From Caulobacter sp. 17J80-11 (GTDB lineage: Bacteria; Pseudomonadota; Alphaproteobacteria; Caulobacterales; Caulobacteraceae), in the NCBI RefSeq assembly GCF_014349105.1, contig NZ_JACSJI010000021.1, positions 1 through 64,000 of the forward strand: a DNA stretch of 64,000 bases, given 5' to 3'. The position numbers and the translations under genes are program-made. This document shows, in pieces, positions 7,418 through 19,298 of the stretch (position 1 is its first letter; the number at the start of each line of letters is the position of its first letter). The notes under the pieces are model-generated. The model was not told the DNA's origin and ran no database searches. It saw only the letters and a list, made by a program, of their open reading frames with translations.

Positions 7418-10400
7418 TGTTCCGCAACATCTCCGCCGCGGCCATCCGCAACCCGGTGCCGACGGCGCTGCTGTTCATCATCCTGACCATCGCCGGCATC
7501 GCCGGCTTCATGACGATGCGGGTGAACAACTTCCCCGACGTCGAATTCCCGGCCGTGTCGGTCACCGCCGCCCAGCCCGGGGCCGCGCCCAACGAACTGG
7601 AGACCCAGGTCACCCGCATCATCGAGGACGGCCTGACGGGCCTCAACGGCGTGCGCCACATCCGCTCCACCGTCGGCGACGGGGTCAGCGTCACCACCGT
7701 CGAGTTCGAGCTCGGCACCGACCTGGAGCGGGCCACCAACGACGTGCGCAACGCCGTCTCCAGCGTGCGCGCCGACCTGCCGGCCGACGTGCCGGAGCCG
7801 ACCGTCACCCGCATCGACATTACCGGCTCGCCGCTGATCACCTACGTCGTGCGCGGGCCAGGCATGAACCCCGAACAGCTCAGCTGGTTCGTCGACAACG
7901 ACGTGTCCAAGGCCCTGCTGGCCATACCCGGCATCGCCCAGGTCACCCGCGAGGGCGGGGTCCAGCGCGAGATCCGCGTCGAGCTGGACGCCGACCGCCT
8001 GGCCGCCCAGGGCGTCACGGCCGCGGCCGTCAGCCAGCAGTTGGACCGCTTCAACGCCGACCTGCCGGGCGGGCGCACCACCCTGGCCGGCGAGGAACGG
8101 GCGCTGCGCACCCTCGGCGGCGCCCGCAGCGTCGACGAGCTGCGCGAGATGCGCATCGACCTGCCCAACGGGCGCAACGTGCGGCTGGGCGACCTGGGCC
8201 GCATCGAAGACGCCTGGACCGAGGCGCGCGGCCGCGCCCGCTTCAACGGCGAGGAGGTGGTCGGCTTCTCCATGCTGCGCACCCGCGACGGCAGCGAGGT
8301 CGCCCTCGCCCGCAAGGTGCGCGACGCGGTGAAGGAACTCGACGCCAGGCACAAGGAGGTGACCATCGAGGAGGTCACCTCCACCGTGCAGTTCGTGGAG
8401 GAGAGCTACTACGCCTCCATGGAGGCGCTGGGCCTGGGCGCCCTCTTGGCGGTGATCGTGGTCTGGGTGTTCCTGCGCGACTGGCGCGCCACCCTGATCG
8501 CGGCGGTGGCCATGCCCATGTCGCTGATCCCGACCTTCGCGGTGCTGGCGCCGCTGAACCAGTCGTTCAACGTGGTCACCCTGCTGGCCCTGTCCCTGAC
8601 CATCGGCATCCTGGTCGACGACGCCATCGTCGAGATCGAGAACATCGTCCGCCACATGCGCGAGGGCAAAGCGCCCTACCCGGCCGCGCTGGAAGCCGCC
8701 GACGAGATCGGCCTGGCGGTGGTCGCGACCACCTTCACCATCGTCGCCGTCTTCGCGCCCGTCGGCTTCATGGGCGGGGTGGTCGGCCAGTTCTTCAAGT
8801 CGTTCGCCCTGGCCGCCTGCGTCTCGGTGTTGTTCTCCCTGGTGGTGGCGCGCCTGCTCACCCCCCTGATGGGCGCGTATCTGCTGCGCGCCCATCCCGA
8901 GAAGCCCAACCGCGACCCGTTCTGGATGGGCCGGTATCTGAAGGCGCTGCACTGGTCGCTGGGCCACCGCAAGGTGGCCATGGGCGCCGGCATCGCCGTC
9001 TTCATCGGCTCGTTGTGCCTGCTGCCGCTGCTGCCCGGCGAGTTCATCCCGGCCGGCGACCAGGGTTACTCGACCGCCTCGGTCGAGCTGCCGCCCGGCG
9101 CGACTCTGGAAGAGACCGACAGGGTCGTGCAGACCCTGACCCGGCGCATGCTGGCCCGTCCCGAGGTGACGGCGGTCTACGCCCTGATCGGCTCGGGCCA
9201 GGCGGCCACCGGCGGCGGAGGCGGCGGCGGCGGCCTGGCCGACGTGCGCCGCGCCTCGATCACCATGGACCTGGTCGGCCGCCACGACCGCAAGCTGACC
9301 CAGCAGCAGATCGAGCGGGAGCTGAGCGAGCAGTCGCGAGACATCCCCGGCGCGCGCATCCGCTTCGGCGCCGACTCGACGCCGAGCATGTCCATCGCCC
9401 TGACCAGCGACGACGGCGACGCCCTGGCCCGGGCCGCGCGCAAGGTGGAGACCGAGATGCGGGCCATGCCGGGCCTGACCAACGTGGTCAACTCCGCCGC
9501 CCTGGCCCGCCCGGAAATCCTGGTCACGCCCAAATCCGACCAGGCCGCGCGCCTGGGCGTGTCGGCCGCCGACCTGTCCCAGACCGTGCGGGTCTCGACC
9601 ATCGGCGACGTCGAGCAGGTGCTCCCGAAGTTCACCCTGGGCGACCGCCAGGTGCCGATCCGCGTGCGCCTGAACGACCGCGACCGCGACGACCTCGGCG
9701 CGCTGGAGAATCTGCGGGTGCCGACCTCGGCCGGGCCGGCCGTGCCGCTGAGCGCGGTGGCCGACCTGCGCTTCGGCGCCGGGCCGTCCCAGATCGACCG
9801 GCTGGACCGCAGCCGCACCGCCACCATCCAGGCCGAGCTGGAAGGCCTGACCCTGGGCGAGGCCAACGCCAAGGTCCACCAACTGCCGGCGCTGAAGAAC
9901 CTGCCCGCGGGCGTGGAGGAAGAGCCGGCCGGCGACGTCGAGAACCTGAACGAGATGGTCATGGGCTTCGTCTTCGCCATCTCGACCGGCATCCTTCTGA
10001 TGTACGCCGTGCTGGTGCTGCTGTTCCGCAGCTTCGCCCACCCCTTCACCATCCAGGCCGCCCTGCCGCTCGCCATCGGCGGAGCCTTCGGCCTGCTGCT
10101 GCTGACCGGGCGGACCCTGTCCATGCCGGCCCTGATCGGCATCCTCATGCTGATGGGCATCGCCGCGAAGAACTCGATCCTGCTGGTCGAGTACGCCCTG
10201 GAGGCCCGCAAGCGCGGCATGGACCGCCACGACGCCCTGATGGACGCCGCCCACAAGCGCGCCCGGCCGATCCTGATGACCACCGTGGCCATGGCCGCCG
10301 GCATGCTGCCGGTGGCGCTGGGCCTGGGCGCCGACGTCGAGTTCCGCGCGCCCATGGCGGTGGCCGTGATCGGCGGCCTGATCACCTCCACCTTCCTCAG

Positions 10401-10548
10401 CCTGCTGTACGTGCCGGTGGTGTTCACCCTGGTCGACGACATCAAGACCCGCTTCGTCGGCTGGTTCGAGCGCCGCTTCGCCGACCAGGGCAAACCGCCG
10501 AAACCGCCTTCGCCGGAGGATCGGCTTGCTCAGAACCGTGGTAGCTGA
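7417..10548 (+). CDS. RND multidrug efflux permease (HAE-1-like)
   Basis: 1043 residues, the normal length for an RND pump. Features include an N-terminal membrane helix (NPVPTALLFIILTIAG), large periplasmic loops, and the proton-relay residues: the Asp pair in LTIGILVDDAIVEIEN and the Lys in MGIAAKNSILLVEYALEA. The closing helices include RPILMTTVAMAAGMLPVAL. It exports small molecules in exchange for protons together with the adaptor upstream; the substrate cannot be read from sequence. One oddity is a run of eight glycines in the second periplasmic loop (bases ~9210-9236), absent from the best-known pumps. The ATG overlaps the adaptor stop codon. Confidence 0.95.
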   Translation: MFRNISAAAIRNPVPTALLFIILTIAGIAGFMTMRVNNFPDVEFPAVSVTAAQPGAAPNELETQVTRIIEDGLTGLNGVRHIRSTVGDGVSVTTVEFELGTDLERATNDVRNAVSSVRADLPADVPEPTVTRIDITGSPLITYVVRGPGMNPEQLSWFVDNDVSKALLAIPGIAQVTREGGVQREIRVELDADRLAAQGVTAAAVSQQLDRFNADLPGGRTTLAGEERALRTLGGARSVDELREMRIDLPNGRNVRLGDLGRIEDAWTEARGRARFNGEEVVGFSMLRTRDGSEVALARKVRDAVKELDARHKEVTIEEVTSTVQFVEESYYASMEALGLGALLAVIVVWVFLRDWRATLIAAVAMPMSLIPTFAVLAPLNQSFNVVTLLALSLTIGILVDDAIVEIENIVRHMREGKAPYPAALEAADEIGLAVVATTFTIVAVFAPVGFMGGVVGQFFKSFALAACVSVLFSLVVARLLTPLMGAYLLRAHPEKPNRDPFWMGRYLKALHWSLGHRKVAMGAGIAVFIGSLCLLPLLPGEFIPAGDQGYSTASVELPPGATLEETDRVVQTLTRRMLARPEVTAVYALIGSGQAATGGGGGGGGLADVRRASITMDLVGRHDRKLTQQQIERELSEQSRDIPGARIRFGADSTPSMSIALTSDDGDALARAARKVETEMRAMPGLTNVVNSAALARPEILVTPKSDQAARLGVSAADLSQTVRVSTIGDVEQVLPKFTLGDRQVPIRVRLNDRDRDDLGALENLRVPTSAGPAVPLSAVADLRFGAGPSQIDRLDRSRTATIQAELEGLTLGEANAKVHQLPALKNLPAGVEEEPAGDVENLNEMVMGFVFAISTGILLMYAVLVLLFRSFAHPFTIQAALPLAIGGAFGLLLLTGRTLSMPALIGILMLMGIAAKNSILLVEYALEARKRGMDRHDALMDAAHKRARPILMTTVAMAAGMLPVALGLGADVEFRAPMAVAVIGGLITSTFLSLLYVPVVFTLVDDIKTRFVGWFERRFADQGKPPKPPSPEDRLAQNRGS

Positions 10549-10583
10549 GAGGGTCCCCTCCTCCCCGAACCCGACTCTCAGAG

Positions 10584-12065
10584 ATGCCCGCAAACATCGA
10601 CGCTCCGCCCCCGTCCGCTTTTGTCCTGATCGGCGCCACCGGCGACCTGGCGCGCCGGATGTTGTGGCCGTCGCTTTACGCGCTGCACGTCGACGGCCTG
10701 CTGCCGCCGGACCTGCGCATCATCGGCGCGGCCCGCGCCAAGCACGACACCGAGGAATTCCGCAAGGACGTGGCCAAGGCGATCGAGGCCTCCGCCAACG
10801 CCGCGCTTTGCGACACCGACGTGTACCGGCGCTTCGCCGAACGGATCACATACACGCCGGTCGACGTGGCCAGGCCGGAGACCTTCGACGATCTGAAGGC
10901 GGTGCTCGGCGACACCCCGGGCGGGGTGATCTACTACATCTCCACCGCGCCGGACCTGTTCGCGCCGGTGTGCGCCGATCTGAAGGCCCGCGGCCTGGTC
11001 GACGCCCGCTCCCGCCTGGCGGTCGAGAAGCCCATCGGCAAGGACCTCGCCTCGGCCAGGCAGGTCAACGACGCCATCGCAGCGGCGTTCGACGAGGACC
11101 AGGTGTTCCGGGTCGATCACTACCTCGGCAAGGAAACCGTCCAGAACCTGGTCGCCCTGCGCTTCGGCAACTCGATCCTCGAGCCGCTGTGGAACGCCAG
11201 CGCCATCGACTCGGTGCAGATCACCATCGCCGAGACCGTCGGCGTGGAGGGCCGGTGGGGCTACTACGACACCGCAGGCGCGCTCCGCGACATGGTGCAG
11301 AACCACCTGCTGCAGCTGCTCTGCCTGACGGCCATGGAGCCGCCGGCCAGCTTCACGCCCTCGGCGGTGCGCAACGAGAAGGTGAAGGTGCTGTGGTCGC
11401 TCAATCCGATCACCGCCGCCAACGTCGAGGCCGTGACCGTGCCGGGCCAGTACTCCGCCGGCGTCGTCGGCGGCAAGCCGGCCCCAGGCTACCGCGAAGA
11501 GGAAGGCGCCAACCAGGACAGCACGACCGAGACCTTCGTCGCCATCCGGGCGGAGATCAACAACTGGCGCTGGGCCGGCGTGCCGTTCTACCTGCGCACC
11601 GGCAAGCGCATGCAGCAGCGTCTCACCGAGATCGTGGTGCAGTTCAAGCCGGTGCCCTACTCGATCTTCACCGACGAGCTGTCGCCCCAGCTGAAGCCGA
11701 ACCGCCTGGTCATCCGGCTGCAGCCGGAAGAGACCGTGACCCTGACCATGATGAACAAGCAGCCGGGTCTGGAGGGCATGAAGCTCAAGCCCGTGGCGCT
11801 GAACCTGTCGCTGGCCGAGGCCTTCTCGCGCGAGCGGCGGCGCATCGCCTACGAGCGCCTGCTGCTGGACATCCTGCGCGGCAACTCCTCGCTGTTCGTG
11901 CGCCGCGACGAGATCGAGGCCGCCTGGGCGTGGATCGACGGCATCCTCGAGGGCTGGCGCGCCCATGGCGTCACCCCCAAACCCTATCCCGCCGGCAGCT
12001 GGGGCCCGACCGCGGCCCTGGTGCTGCCGGCCAAGGACGGTCGAGCCTGGGCGGAGGAGCCATGA
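10584..12065 (+). CDS. zwf: Glucose-6-phosphate 1-dehydrogenase
   Basis: 493 residues, standard for bacterial G6PD. It oxidises glucose 6-phosphate to 6-phosphogluconolactone with NADP+ or NAD+, the first step of the Entner-Doudoroff and oxidative pentose phosphate routes. The dinucleotide motif GATGDLARR is at residues 14-22 and the active-site signature DHYLGKE at about residue 177, with EKPIGKD upstream. The last codons overlap pgl in an ATGA junction, so zwf, pgl and edd form one operon. The gap to the efflux gene upstream is 35 bases, with only a weak ribosome site. Confidence 0.97.
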   Translation: MPANIDAPPPSAFVLIGATGDLARRMLWPSLYALHVDGLLPPDLRIIGAARAKHDTEEFRKDVAKAIEASANAALCDTDVYRRFAERITYTPVDVARPETFDDLKAVLGDTPGGVIYYISTAPDLFAPVCADLKARGLVDARSRLAVEKPIGKDLASARQVNDAIAAAFDEDQVFRVDHYLGKETVQNLVALRFGNSILEPLWNASAIDSVQITIAETVGVEGRWGYYDTAGALRDMVQNHLLQLLCLTAMEPPASFTPSAVRNEKVKVLWSLNPITAANVEAVTVPGQYSAGVVGGKPAPGYREEEGANQDSTTETFVAIRAEINNWRWAGVPFYLRTGKRMQQRLTEIVVQFKPVPYSIFTDELSPQLKPNRLVIRLQPEETVTLTMMNKQPGLEGMKLKPVALNLSLAEAFSRERRRIAYERLLLDILRGNSSLFVRRDEIEAAWAWIDGILEGWRAHGVTPKPYPAGSWGPTAALVLPAKDGRAWAEEP

Positions 12066-12723
12066 TCCCTGTCTGGACGGTGCGCAGCGATCGCGAAGCC
12101 CTGGCCGAGACCGTGGCCGAGTCCGTCGCCCACACCCTGCTGGAAGCCATCGAGCGGCGCGGCCGAGCCTTCGTCGCCTTCGCCGGCGGCTCGACTCCGG
12201 CCCCCGCCTACGCGCGGCTGGTCGAGCATCCGAGGCTGGACTGGGGCAAGGTGGTGGTCACCCTGACCGACGAGCGCATCGCGCCCGCGGGCCATCCGGC
12301 CCGCAACGAGGGCCTGCTGGAGCCCTTCCGGTCCAAGGGCGCGAACTTCGTGCCGCTGGAAGACGAAGCGGCGATCGCCAAGATGCCGGAGTTCGACTCC
12401 GTGCTGCTGGGCATGGGCGCGGACGGCCACACCGCCTCGCTGTTCCCCGGCGCGGACGAGCTGGAGGCCGCCATGGACCCGCACGGCCAGCGGGCGGTGC
12501 TGCGGATCACCCCGGCCGAATTGCCCCCCGAGGCGCCGTTCGCTCGCCTGACCCTGACCGTCCCGCGGCTGGCGCGCACGCGCTGCTGCAACATCATGAT
12601 CACCGGCGAGGCCAAGAAGGCCATCGCCGAGGACGCCGTCAAAAACGGCGACCCGTGCGATCCTCCGATCCGTGGCGTATTGCACGCCCTTCCCGTACGC
12701 CCCGAATTCTTCTGGAGCCCGTA

Positions 12724-12724
<1 letters not shown>
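12062..12724 (+). CDS. pgl: 6-phosphogluconolactonase
   Basis: 220 residues, SOL/NagB-fold type. It hydrolyses 6-phosphogluconolactone to 6-phosphogluconate in the cytoplasm. Visible motifs are [11 protein letters not shown] (phosphate loop), TLTDERIAP and [16 protein letters not shown], which carry the catalytic and substrate-binding residues of the family. The ATG overlaps the zwf stop (ATGA) and the stop overlaps the GTG of edd by one base (TAGTG). The frame is open far upstream within zwf, but the conserved domain begins exactly at this ATG. Confidence 0.96.
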
Positions 12725-14535
<1,811 letters not shown>

Positions 14536-14574
14536 ACCTGAGAACGGCGAGGGCCGACGGCGCGTTAAGCCGCC

Positions 14575-15399
14575 ATGGGCCTTCGCCGTCCCCGTTCGCG
14601 CGCCGAACTCTTCGAAGCCTCCGCCCGCTTCGGCTACGCGGCCCGCGGCTTCGTCTATCTCGTCGTCGGTGCCTTCGCCCTGTTCGCGGCCTTCGAGCTG
14701 CGCGGCGACGCGGTCGGGACGCACGGGGTTCTGGGCGCCTTCGCCCGCTGGCCGCTGGGCGCGCTCTGGCTGGGAACGGTGGGCGTCGGCCTGTGGGGTT
14801 TCACCGCCTGGCGCCTGGCTCAATGCGTGCTGGACGCCGACCGTCGCGGCTCGGACATCAAGGCGCTGGCCGTCCGGGCCGGCCAGGGCCTTAGCGCGGT
14901 GATCTACGGCGCCCTCGCCTGGTCCGCCTTCAGCGCCATCGACGGGCTCGAATCGTTCCGTAGCGAGGACGCCGAAACCCGAGAGACCACCGCGCGGATC
15001 ATGGCCCTGCCGCTCGGAGAACTGATCGTCGCGGGCGTCGCCCTGTTCGTGCTCGCCGCCGGCGTCGCCAATGTCGGCCACGCATTCCGCCATGACTTTC
15101 GCGACGACCTTCGCCTCGAAGGCGCGACGGCCCGGCGGGTCGCGCGCCTGGCGAAGGCGGGCTACGCCGCGCGGGGCGGCGCCTTCCTGCTGTTCGGCGG
15201 GTTCCTGCTCAGGGCGGCGCTGAACGCCCGAGCGGCCGAGGCGCGCGGCCTTGGCGGCGCGCTGCAGGCCCTGGAGGCCTTGCCCTTCGGCTCCGGGCTG
15301 CTGGCGGCGGCGGGGGCCGGGCTCATCGCCTTCGGCCTCTACGGCTTCGTGGAGGCGCGCTTCCGCCGCGTGCGCGCGCCAGACGACCTGCGCCGCTGA
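14575..15399 (+). CDS. DUF1206 family membrane protein
   Basis: 274 residues with six predicted membrane helices arranged as three two-helix repeats, each starting with a Gly-Tyr-Ala-Ala-Arg-Gly type motif ([17 protein letters not shown] near residue 19, [20 protein letters not shown] near residue 98, [18 protein letters not shown] near residue 193). This threefold layout is diagnostic of DUF1206, whose function is unknown. It lies 39 bases after edd on the same strand and may be read through from that operon. The C-terminus faces the end of the DUF983 gene with three bases between the stops. Confidence 0.88.
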   Translation: MGLRRPRSRAELFEASARFGYAARGFVYLVVGAFALFAAFELRGDAVGTHGVLGAFARWPLGALWLGTVGVGLWGFTAWRLAQCVLDADRRGSDIKALAVRAGQGLSAVIYGALAWSAFSAIDGLESFRSEDAETRETTARIMALPLGELIVAGVALFVLAAGVANVGHAFRHDFRDDLRLEGATARRVARLAKAGYAARGGAFLLFGGFLLRAALNARAAEARGLGGALQALEALPFGSGLLAAAGAGLIAFGLYGFVEARFRRVRAPDDLRR

Positions 15400-15402
15400 T
15401 CG

Positions 15403-15762
15403 CTACTGCAGCGGCTTCACCGTCCCGGTCGCCCAGTGGGCGCCGACCACCGCGCCCTTGACGAACGGCAGCAGGGTCAGGGTCACCACGGCCAGGGCCG
15501 GCACCACCGTGCCCACCACCAGCACCGGCGAGGCGGTCCACACGAAGTCGAACAGCAGCACCGGCGCGATGAACAGGTGGCCGACGATCAGGATGGTGAA
15601 GTAGGGCGGCGCGTCGTCGGCCGGATAACGGCCGTTCTCGTGCCCGCACGCCTCGCAGGTCCCGCGCACCTTCAGATAGCCGGTGAACAGCCGCCCCTCC
15701 CCGCAATTCGGGCAGCGGTGCTTGAGGCCGCGCTTCAGGCCGGTGAGCAGGGATCGGGTCAT
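15403..15762 (-). CDS. DUF983 family membrane protein (paralog 1)
   Basis: 119 residues. A zinc-ribbon-like N-terminus with two CxxC pairs (HRCPNCGEGRLF and CEACG) precedes two membrane helices (ILIVGHLFIAPVLLFDFVW and a Val/Leu-rich second segment). The family has no proven role but is often found near cytochrome oxidase genes; the second copy in this window (63385-63750) is in that setting while this one is not. The frame is open to 16014, but the ATG at 15762 directly before TRSLLTGLKRGLKHRCPNC is the expected start. Confidence 0.87.
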   Translation of the reverse strand: MTRSLLTGLKRGLKHRCPNCGEGRLFTGYLKVRGTCEACGHENGRYPADDAPPYFTILIVGHLFIAPVLLFDFVWTASPVLVVGTVVPALAVVTLTLLPFVKGAVVGAHWATGTVKPLQ

Positions 15763-15910
15763 CAACGCCTCGCTGGAGGCCGCCCGAATGGCGCCTACGC
15801 GCGCACGGCTCAAGGCGGCCGATCGCCCCGCTTTAATCCCAACCGTCACCGGTGTCAGGAACAATGCTGGCCACCCCCGGTTACGGAGGCCGCAAACGGC
15901 GGAGGCGGCC

Positions 15911-17524
15911 ATGTACCTTCCGCGTGGCGTTCTGGACGTAGTGGGGGCCTGGCGCACTGAACCGGGGACGCGGCGGAACGGCCTTCGCGACGCCGCCCTG
16001 CCGCTGGCCGGCATCGTCCTGGTGGCGGCGCTCCTGCGCTTCTACTCGGTGACCCAGCCGCTGACCGACGCCTTCAGCTGGCGCGAGGCGAGTACGGCCA
16101 TGATGGCCGACAACTTCCATCAGCGGAACTGGAACGTCCTGTTTCCCGAAGTCAGCTGGACCGGCCCCGGCCCCAGCTACCAGGGCCGCGAGTTCCAGGT
16201 GATCAGCTACATCACCGCCCTCCTCTACGCCGTTTTCGGCTGGCACGACTGGTTCGGCCGCGCGGTGGCGGCCGGCTTCGGCCTGTGGAGCGTGGTCGCC
16301 CTGCACAGGCTCGTCGATCGGCTGTTCGGGCGCGCCCAGGCCCACGCCGCGGCCCTGACGCTGGCGCTGATGCCAGGCGCGGTGATGGTCGATTCCTCCT
16401 TCCTCCCCGACCCGGCCATGCTGGCCTTCGCCTTGAGCGGGCTCTGGGCCCTGGTCGCCTGGCTGCAGAACGAACGGCCCTGGCAGCTGCCGCTGGCGGC
16501 CGCCCTCGTCTCGATGGCCGTGCTGGCCAAACCGCCCGGCGCGGTGGTCCTGGTTCCGGCCGCCTACGCCTGCGCCAGCCTTTTGAGCCGACGCGGCGCC
16601 ATGACCCGAGAACGCGTCCTGCACCTGGTCGCCGCTCTGGCCGCCGCGGCCGTGGCGCCGGTCGCCTACTTCAGCTGGGCGGTCTGGCTCGGCACCCACA
16701 CGCCGCCCTATCACGTGGCCGGGGCCGGCTTCTTCTGGGACCACTTCGGCGAAGACGTGCGGGCGCTGCTCTTCATTCCGCAAGCGGCGCACGAGATCCG
16801 GATCTGGTTTCTGACCTTTCCCTTCGCCCTGTTGGCGGCCGTGGGCCTGTTCACCGGAGCGCCGAAGACCACGCGCGGCGCGCCCTGGATCTTCCACGCC
16901 TGGCTGCTCGGGTGCGCCGGCTTCTATGTGCTCGCGGCTCGCGAGATCACCAGCAATCCCTGGAATCTCATGATCTTCGCGCCGCCCTTCGCCGGCCTGG
17001 CCGGCCGCGGGCTGGTCGCCACGGTGCGCGCGTTCGACGGCGCGCTCCACACCTGGCCCGCCCGCGCACGGATCGCCGCCGCCGCGGTCCTGCTGACCTG
17101 GGCCAGCTTCAACGCCGTGGCCATGATGAAGCGGCCCTATTCGGAGACCTCGCGCCATCTCGGCCAGGAGCTCGCGCGTATCGCCGGGCCCGACGATCTC
17201 GTGGTCACCGCCGTCACCAGCATCGGCGACCCGATCGGGATCTATTACAGCCGCCGTCGCGGCTGGGTCTTTCCGCCCGGCGGGGGCAGCGGCGACTGGC
17301 GCCGGCTCCAGGAAGACCGCGGGGCCATCGCAGCGCTCGAGCGCCTGCGCGCGGAGGGGGCCGACTGGTTCGGCGTGACCCGGGACGCCACCGACAGCCA
17401 GGGCCGCAAGCTGGTCGACTTCAACCCGCGCCTCATCGCCCGTCTCGACCGGATCGGCCAGCGGGTGGTCGACGACGAGCGGGTGGTGATCTGGAGGCTG
17501 CCGCCGGTCACGCCCAGCGCTTGA
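15911..17524 (+). CDS. GT39/PMT-like membrane glycosyltransferase
   Basis: 537 residues with about ten to eleven membrane helices and a C-terminal periplasmic part. The first periplasmic loop holds 'DAFSWREASTAMMADNF', where the Asp and Glu correspond to the catalytic acidic residues of ArnT/PMT_2 enzymes, and a second acidic motif 'SSFLPDPAMLAF' follows. Such enzymes use a polyprenyl-phosphate sugar to glycosylate lipids or proteins on the outer face of the inner membrane; donor and acceptor are unknown. GGAGG five bases before the ATG supports the start. The last 17 bases overlap the end of the convergent flavoprotein gene. Confidence 0.85.
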   Translation: MYLPRGVLDVVGAWRTEPGTRRNGLRDAALPLAGIVLVAALLRFYSVTQPLTDAFSWREASTAMMADNFHQRNWNVLFPEVSWTGPGPSYQGREFQVISYITALLYAVFGWHDWFGRAVAAGFGLWSVVALHRLVDRLFGRAQAHAAALTLALMPGAVMVDSSFLPDPAMLAFALSGLWALVAWLQNERPWQLPLAAALVSMAVLAKPPGAVVLVPAAYACASLLSRRGAMTRERVLHLVAALAAAAVAPVAYFSWAVWLGTHTPPYHVAGAGFFWDHFGEDVRALLFIPQAAHEIRIWFLTFPFALLAAVGLFTGAPKTTRGAPWIFHAWLLGCAGFYVLAAREITSNPWNLMIFAPPFAGLAGRGLVATVRAFDGALHTWPARARIAAAAVLLTWASFNAVAMMKRPYSETSRHLGQELARIAGPDDLVVTAVTSIGDPIGIYYSRRRGWVFPPGGGSGDWRRLQEDRGAIAALERLRAEGADWFGVTRDATDSQGRKLVDFNPRLIARLDRIGQRVVDDERVVIWRLPPVTPSA

Positions 17525-19109
17525 AGTCCTTCAGGATCTCGTGCGCCGCGTTGTGGCCCGGCGCGCCGGTGACGCCGCCGCCCGGGTGGGTGCCCGAGCC
17601 GCACATGTAGAGCCCCTGCACCGGCGCGCGGTGGCTGCCGTGGCCCAGCACCGGGCGGGCGCTGAACAGCTGGTCCAGGCCGAGCTGGCCGTGGAAGATG
17701 TCGCCGCCGACCAGGCCGAAGGTCCGCTCCAGGTCCAGCGGCGACATGATCTGGCGGCCCAGCACCGAGGCCTTGAAGCCCGGCGCGTACTTGTCGACCG
17801 TGGCGATCATCAGGTCGGCCACCTCGTCCCGGTGGGCGTCCCAGGAGCGGCCGCCCGACAGCTGCGGCTCGACGTGCTGGCAGAACAGGCTGGCCACGTG
17901 CTGGCCGGCCGGCGCCAGGCTGTCGTCCAGGGTGGACGGGATCAGCATCTCGACGATCGGCTCCTTCGACCAGCCGTCCCGGCGCGCGTCCATGAAGGCG
18001 CGGTCCATGTAGGCCAGCGAGGGGGCGATGATGATGCCGGCGGTCAGGTGGTCGCCGGCCTCCGGCAGGGCCGAGAACTTCGGCAGCTCCGACAGGGCCA
18101 CGTTCATCCGGAAGGTGCCCGAGCCGGAGCGGTAGCGGGCCATGCGCTCGCGGAAGTCGGCCGGCAGCAGGGCCGGATCCAGCAGCTTCTCGAAGGTGAG
18201 CTTGGGGTGCAGGTTCGACACCACGGCGCGGGCGCGGAGCGTGTCGCCGGCGGCGGTGACCACGCCAACGGCGCGGCCGTTCTCGGTCAGGATCTCGCTG
18301 ACAGCGCTGTCGGTGTGGATCTCCACGCCCTTGGCGCGGCAGGCCGAGGCCATGGCCTGGGTGATGGCGCCCATGCCGCCGATGGCGTGGCCCCAGGCCC
18401 CCTTCTCGCCGTTCACCTCGCCGAACACGTGGTGCAGCAGCACGTAGGCCGAGCCCGGCGTGTAGGGGCTGTTGAAGGCGCCGACAACGCCGTCGAAGCC
18501 GTAGGCGGCCTTGATCGGGTCGCTTTCGAACCAGCCGTCCAGCCAGTCGCCGGCCGACTGCGAGAACAGGGCCAGCAGGTCGCGCCGGGCGGTCAGGTCC
18601 AGCCCGGCCATGCGCTTGCCGAGCGAGGCGGACTTCAAGAGCTCCGGCAGGGCCTGCATCCAGCCGCCCTCGACCATGTTGGGCGGGGTCTGCAGGACGA
18701 TGTCGCGCAGCACGTCGGCGATGGCGTCCAGCCGCTCGCCGTAAGCGTCGAGCCGGTCGGCGTCCTTCTGCGAGAACTTGGCGACCTCGGCCTTGGTGCG
18801 GTCGCCGCCCATGGCCAGGTACTCGCGGTCGTTCAGCGGCAGGAAGTTGGCCAGCTTGCGCTTGACCACCTGCAGCCCGTGGCCGGGCAGGTCGAGGTCA
18901 CGGATGACCTTGGGGTTCAGCAAGCTGACCGTGTAGCTGGCCACCGAGTTGCGGAAGCCCGGGTGGAACTCCTCGGTCACCGCCGCCCCGCCGACCACCG
19001 AGCGGCGCTCCAGCACCGTCACCTTCAGGCCGGCGTTCGCCAGGTACCAGGCGCAGACGAGGCCGTTGTGGCCGCCGCCGATGATCAGGATGTCGGTGGA
19101 AGTAGTCAC
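17508..19109 (-). CDS. PYROXD2-like FAD-dependent oxidoreductase (phytoene-desaturase fold)
   Basis: 533 residues. An N-terminal FAD-binding motif (ILIIGGGHNGLVCAWYLANA, then VTVLERR) and a C-terminal FAD motif (YMCGSGTHPGGGVTGAPGHN) mark the CrtI/PYROXD2 superfamily of flavin amine or carotenoid oxidoreductases. No crt genes are near, so a carotenoid role is not supported; PYROXD2-type proteins have no settled substrate. It is transcribed away from the hut cluster and converges with the glycosyltransferase gene, the two ends overlapping by 17 bases. Confidence 0.88.
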   Translation of the reverse strand: MTTSTDILIIGGGHNGLVCAWYLANAGLKVTVLERRSVVGGAAVTEEFHPGFRNSVASYTVSLLNPKVIRDLDLPGHGLQVVKRKLANFLPLNDREYLAMGGDRTKAEVAKFSQKDADRLDAYGERLDAIADVLRDIVLQTPPNMVEGGWMQALPELLKSASLGKRMAGLDLTARRDLLALFSQSAGDWLDGWFESDPIKAAYGFDGVVGAFNSPYTPGSAYVLLHHVFGEVNGEKGAWGHAIGGMGAITQAMASACRAKGVEIHTDSAVSEILTENGRAVGVVTAAGDTLRARAVVSNLHPKLTFEKLLDPALLPADFRERMARYRSGSGTFRMNVALSELPKFSALPEAGDHLTAGIIIAPSLAYMDRAFMDARRDGWSKEPIVEMLIPSTLDDSLAPAGQHVASLFCQHVEPQLSGGRSWDAHRDEVADLMIATVDKYAPGFKASVLGRQIMSPLDLERTFGLVGGDIFHGQLGLDQLFSARPVLGHGSHRAPVQGLYMCGSGTHPGGGVTGAPGHNAAHEILKDFKRWA

Positions 19110-19175
19110 GGGGCGACTCGCTGCTCTCTAAGCCTCAAGCACTACACGATCCTTCTCCACTCGCCCGCCCCCACG

Positions 19176-19289
19176 TCGTCACCCTCGGGCTTGTCCCGAG
19201 GGCCCAGGGTTCAGGCGGCAGGGGGGCGATCGTCGGCCCGCGTCGTGCGACGGACGGCTGGGCCCTCGGGACAAGCCCGAGGGTGACGA
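19176..19289. repeat. Intergenic inverted-repeat element, family A copy 1 (perfect 31-base arms)
   Basis: The left arm 19176-19206 and right arm 19259-19289 are perfect reverse complements over 31 bases, separated by a 52-base loop. The core of each arm is GGGCTTGTCCCGAGGGCCCA. A second copy lies at 21335-21467. The element fills the gap between hutI and the PYROXD2-like gene. It could form a very stable hairpin and end hutI transcription, but the repetition and size suggest a REP/MITE-like dispersed element. Confidence 0.85.
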
Positions 19290-19298
19290 TCTTTTCTG

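Noticed and set aside
7207-10593. A 1128-codon open frame on the minus strand opposite the RND pump
   Set aside because: It is the mirror of a well-conserved pump gene. In DNA this rich in GC, stops are rare in the opposite frames, and the product is a low-complexity Gly/His/Asp/Gln-rich string without domains.
17508-19109. Carotenoid phytoene desaturase (crtI)
   Set aside because: The FAD motifs fit the wider superfamily, but no other crt gene is nearby and the pattern is closer to PYROXD2.
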